From positions 1 to 7,378 of the forward strand of contig CAJLAN010000076.1 in the NCBI GenBank assembly GCA_905204635.1: a stretch of 7,378 nucleotides of DNA, read 5' to 3'. Below the pieces are notes generated by a model. That model saw only the letters and a program-made list of their open reading frames with translations, was not told where the DNA came from and made no database searches. Positions 6,315 through 7,378 of the stretch are shown one piece after another. Position 1 is the stretch's first letter. Each line of letters begins with the position of its first letter. The translations under genes and the position numbers were made by a program. Source of the stretch: an uncultured Collinsella sp. (GTDB lineage Bacteria; Actinomycetota; Coriobacteriia; Coriobacteriales; Coriobacteriaceae).

Positions 6315-6344
6315 CAAACTGTAGCGCGAACAGGCGAGATTATC
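6315..6344 (-). promoter_or_regulatory. Candidate galM -10 box and operator-like site
   Basis: On the minus strand GATAAT (6339-6344) could be the galM -10 box; no good -35 is seen. Six nucleotides downstream, 6315-6332 reads TGTTCG-x-x-x-TAC-x-GTTTG. The same two half-motifs occur upstream of the regulator gene at 6441-6456, read toward that gene. A repressor site overlapping the transcription start is inferred. Confidence 0.35.
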
Positions 6345-6430
6345 ACTACACCCCACTAAAGCAGGGGGTATTTTTCTCAAAAAAGTGATGATTGAGCTGT
6401 ACGGGCGTTCATTTTTGACACGCACGGGTC

Positions 6431-6456
6431 TGATACAATTTGTTCGTTACTGTTTG
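6431..6456 (+). promoter_or_regulatory. Candidate extended -10 promoter and operator of the DeoR-family regulator gene
   Basis: TGATACAAT at 6431-6439 is an extended -10 (TG-n plus TACAAT, 5 of 6). A perfect TTGACA at 6415-6420 is present, but only 13 nt separate it from the -10, too short for a normal -35. One base later, 6441-6456 reads TGTTCG-x-TAC-x-GTTTG, matching the site in front of galM apart from a 2-nt shorter spacer. The location suits autorepression by the downstream gene product (inference). Confidence 0.4.
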
Positions 6457-6491
6457 AATGATATGCACGCATAGAACGGCGAGGATTCATC

Positions 6492-7256
6492 GTGATTAAG
6501 GCAGAGCGACAGGATAGGGTTCGTCAGCTGCTCGAGGAGCAGGGCACGGTCTCGGTCAAGGAGATTTCGGATGCACTGGGTGTCTCGGATATGACGATCC
6601 GCCGCGATCTCGAGGAGCTTGCGAGCCTGGGCGAGATCGAGCGCGTGCACGGTGGAGCCCGCAGTGCGCAGGGCCGTCCACATGCTATGTTGCGCCATGA
6701 GTATTCGCACAGCGAAAAGCGCACCAAGCATGCCGAGGAAAAGTTGCAGATCGCGCGCCGCGCCGTGGAGCTCATCGAGGAGGGCTCGACCATCTTTTTG
6801 GGTACGGGCACCACGGTTGAGCAGATGGCCTCGATGCTGCCGGCATTTCGTCTGCGCATCGTGACCAATTCGCTTTCGGTGTTTAACCTGCTCGAGGCGC
6901 GCGAGAACTGCGACCTGTGCCTAGTGGGCGGCATGTACCGTCGCCGTACCGCCGCTTTTGTGGGACCAACGGCCGAGGATACCCTGCGTGCGCTGGGTAT
7001 CGACGCGGCGTTTATCGGCGCCAACGGCATTCTGGATGGCGACGTGTCTACGTCTAATATGGATGAGGGTCGTATCCAGCAGCTCGCCTTTAGCAAGGCC
7101 GACTCGCGCTATCTGATCGCCGACTCCAGTAAGATCGGCAAGCGCGACTTCTACACCTTCTGCCGCCTGGACAGTTTGGACGCCGTGGTGTGCGAGCCGA
7201 GTATCGCCGCCGAGGATCGTGTCGCCATCGAGGAGCATACGCAGGTCATCTGCTAG
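6492..7256 (+). CDS. DeoR-family transcriptional regulator, LacR-like
   Basis: A 254-residue DNA-binding repressor whose C-terminal domain senses a phosphorylated sugar. The N-terminal winged helix-turn-helix covers residues 5-57, with the family signature VSVKEISDALGVSDMTIRRDL at 20-40 and the wing RVHGGARS at 51-58. The effector domain has the ribose-5-phosphate-isomerase-like fold: GSTIFLGTGTTVEQMA at 98-113, TNSL at 125-128, FVGP at 156-159, AFIGANGI at 173-180, and DSSKIGKRDF at 211-220. The HGGARS wing, the YSHSEKRTKHAEEK segment and overall length recall staphylococcal LacR, whose inducer is tagatose-6-phosphate (family knowledge). The GTG start at 6492 is supported by GAGGA at 6481-6485, 6 nt upstream. 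Divergence from galM and the paired candidate operators suggest it controls galM and itself, and perhaps the lacX-lacC cluster. AgaR- or GatR-like specificity cannot be excluded. Confidence 0.92.
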   Translation: MIKAERQDRVRQLLEEQGTVSVKEISDALGVSDMTIRRDLEELASLGEIERVHGGARSAQGRPHAMLRHEYSHSEKRTKHAEEKLQIARRAVELIEEGSTIFLGTGTTVEQMASMLPAFRLRIVTNSLSVFNLLEARENCDLCLVGGMYRRRTAAFVGPTAEDTLRALGIDAAFIGANGILDGDVSTSNMDEGRIQQLAFSKADSRYLIADSSKIGKRDFYTFCRLDSLDAVVCEPSIAAEDRVAIEEHTQVIC

Positions 7257-7297
7257 CTTAGGTATTACAGATCTAGATATTTCGAGCCGGGTGCCCC

Positions 7298-7366
7298 CCG
7301 TTCATCTCAATCTGTAACAATTGGGGCCGAAAATCCCTGCTAGATGTTACAGATCGAGACAAACGG
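7298..7366 (-). repeat. Inverted repeat forming a 22-bp stem in minus-strand RNA
   Basis: Bases 7298-7319 face 7345-7366 around a 25-nt loop. On the + strand three positions mismatch (7303/7361, 7304/7360, 7309/7355), all C-A or A-C. On the minus strand the same positions become G-U wobbles, so the minus-strand RNA pairs along the full 22 bp. There is no U tract, so a simple intrinsic terminator is unlikely. A third copy of the arm core TTACAGATC lies at 7265-7273, outside the hairpin. The stretch 7257-7378 has no gene. Confidence 0.7.
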
Positions 7367-7378
7367 CCTGCTCGGGCC

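Noticed and set aside
6350..6375. ACCCC/GGGGT stem followed by TATTTTT on the + strand, resembling a terminator
   Set aside because: Only a 5-bp stem with a 10-nt loop, and no + strand gene upstream to terminate; it lies in the divergent promoter region.
5156..6388. 410-codon open frame on the + strand across galM
   Set aside because: It is the antisense of galM, which has clear catalytic motifs. The + frame is a low-complexity Val/Ala/Gly/His-rich translation with no family motif, and it runs through the galM terminator.

Overview
The window looks like chromosomal DNA from a GC-rich bacterium, most likely a gut actinobacterium of the Coriobacteriia (Collinsella-like). This is inferred from the GC-rich third positions, the short intergenic regions with purine-rich ribosome binding sites, and the mix of amino-sugar and galactose genes. 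No 16S or other taxonomic marker is present, so the assignment is tentative.

Layout from left to right. (1) The 3' half of an N-acetylhexosamine-6-phosphate deacetylase gene (nagA type) enters from the left edge on the + strand. It converges on a minus-strand flavodoxin-family gene, with a hairpin terminator between them. (2) A + strand cluster follows: a LacX-type aldose 1-epimerase, a LacC-type tagatose-6-phosphate kinase, a 43-codon leftover of a second nagA gene, and a YhcH/YjgK/YiaL-family protein. It ends in a strong intrinsic terminator. (3) A minus-strand tRNA-Thr(CGU) has its own UUCG-loop terminator and a candidate promoter. (4) A stand-alone mannose-family PTS EIIB gene reads on the + strand; its expected phosphorylation-site histidine is a tyrosine. 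(5) Behind it is a roughly 155-bp non-coding element bounded by 25-bp perfect inverted repeats. (6) A minus-strand galactose mutarotase (galM) lies divergent from a + strand DeoR-family regulator resembling LacR. Two similar candidate operators sit just downstream of the two candidate -10 boxes. (7) The right edge is non-coding and holds a 22-bp-stem inverted repeat that pairs without mismatch only in minus-strand RNA.

The genes point to one theme: salvage of galactose, N-acetylgalactosamine or related amino sugars. The deacetylase would remove acetate from a 6-phosphorylated amino sugar, LacC would phosphorylate tagatose-6-phosphate, the two mutarotases and the YhcH-type protein would interconvert sugar anomers, and the LacR-like protein would sense a phosphorylated sugar. 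The PTS permease, the sugar isomerase/deaminase and the tagatose-bisphosphate aldolase are not in this window. The observations most worth a second look are the EIIB with Tyr in place of His, the 155-bp palindromic element, the nagA remnant, and the paired putative operators.
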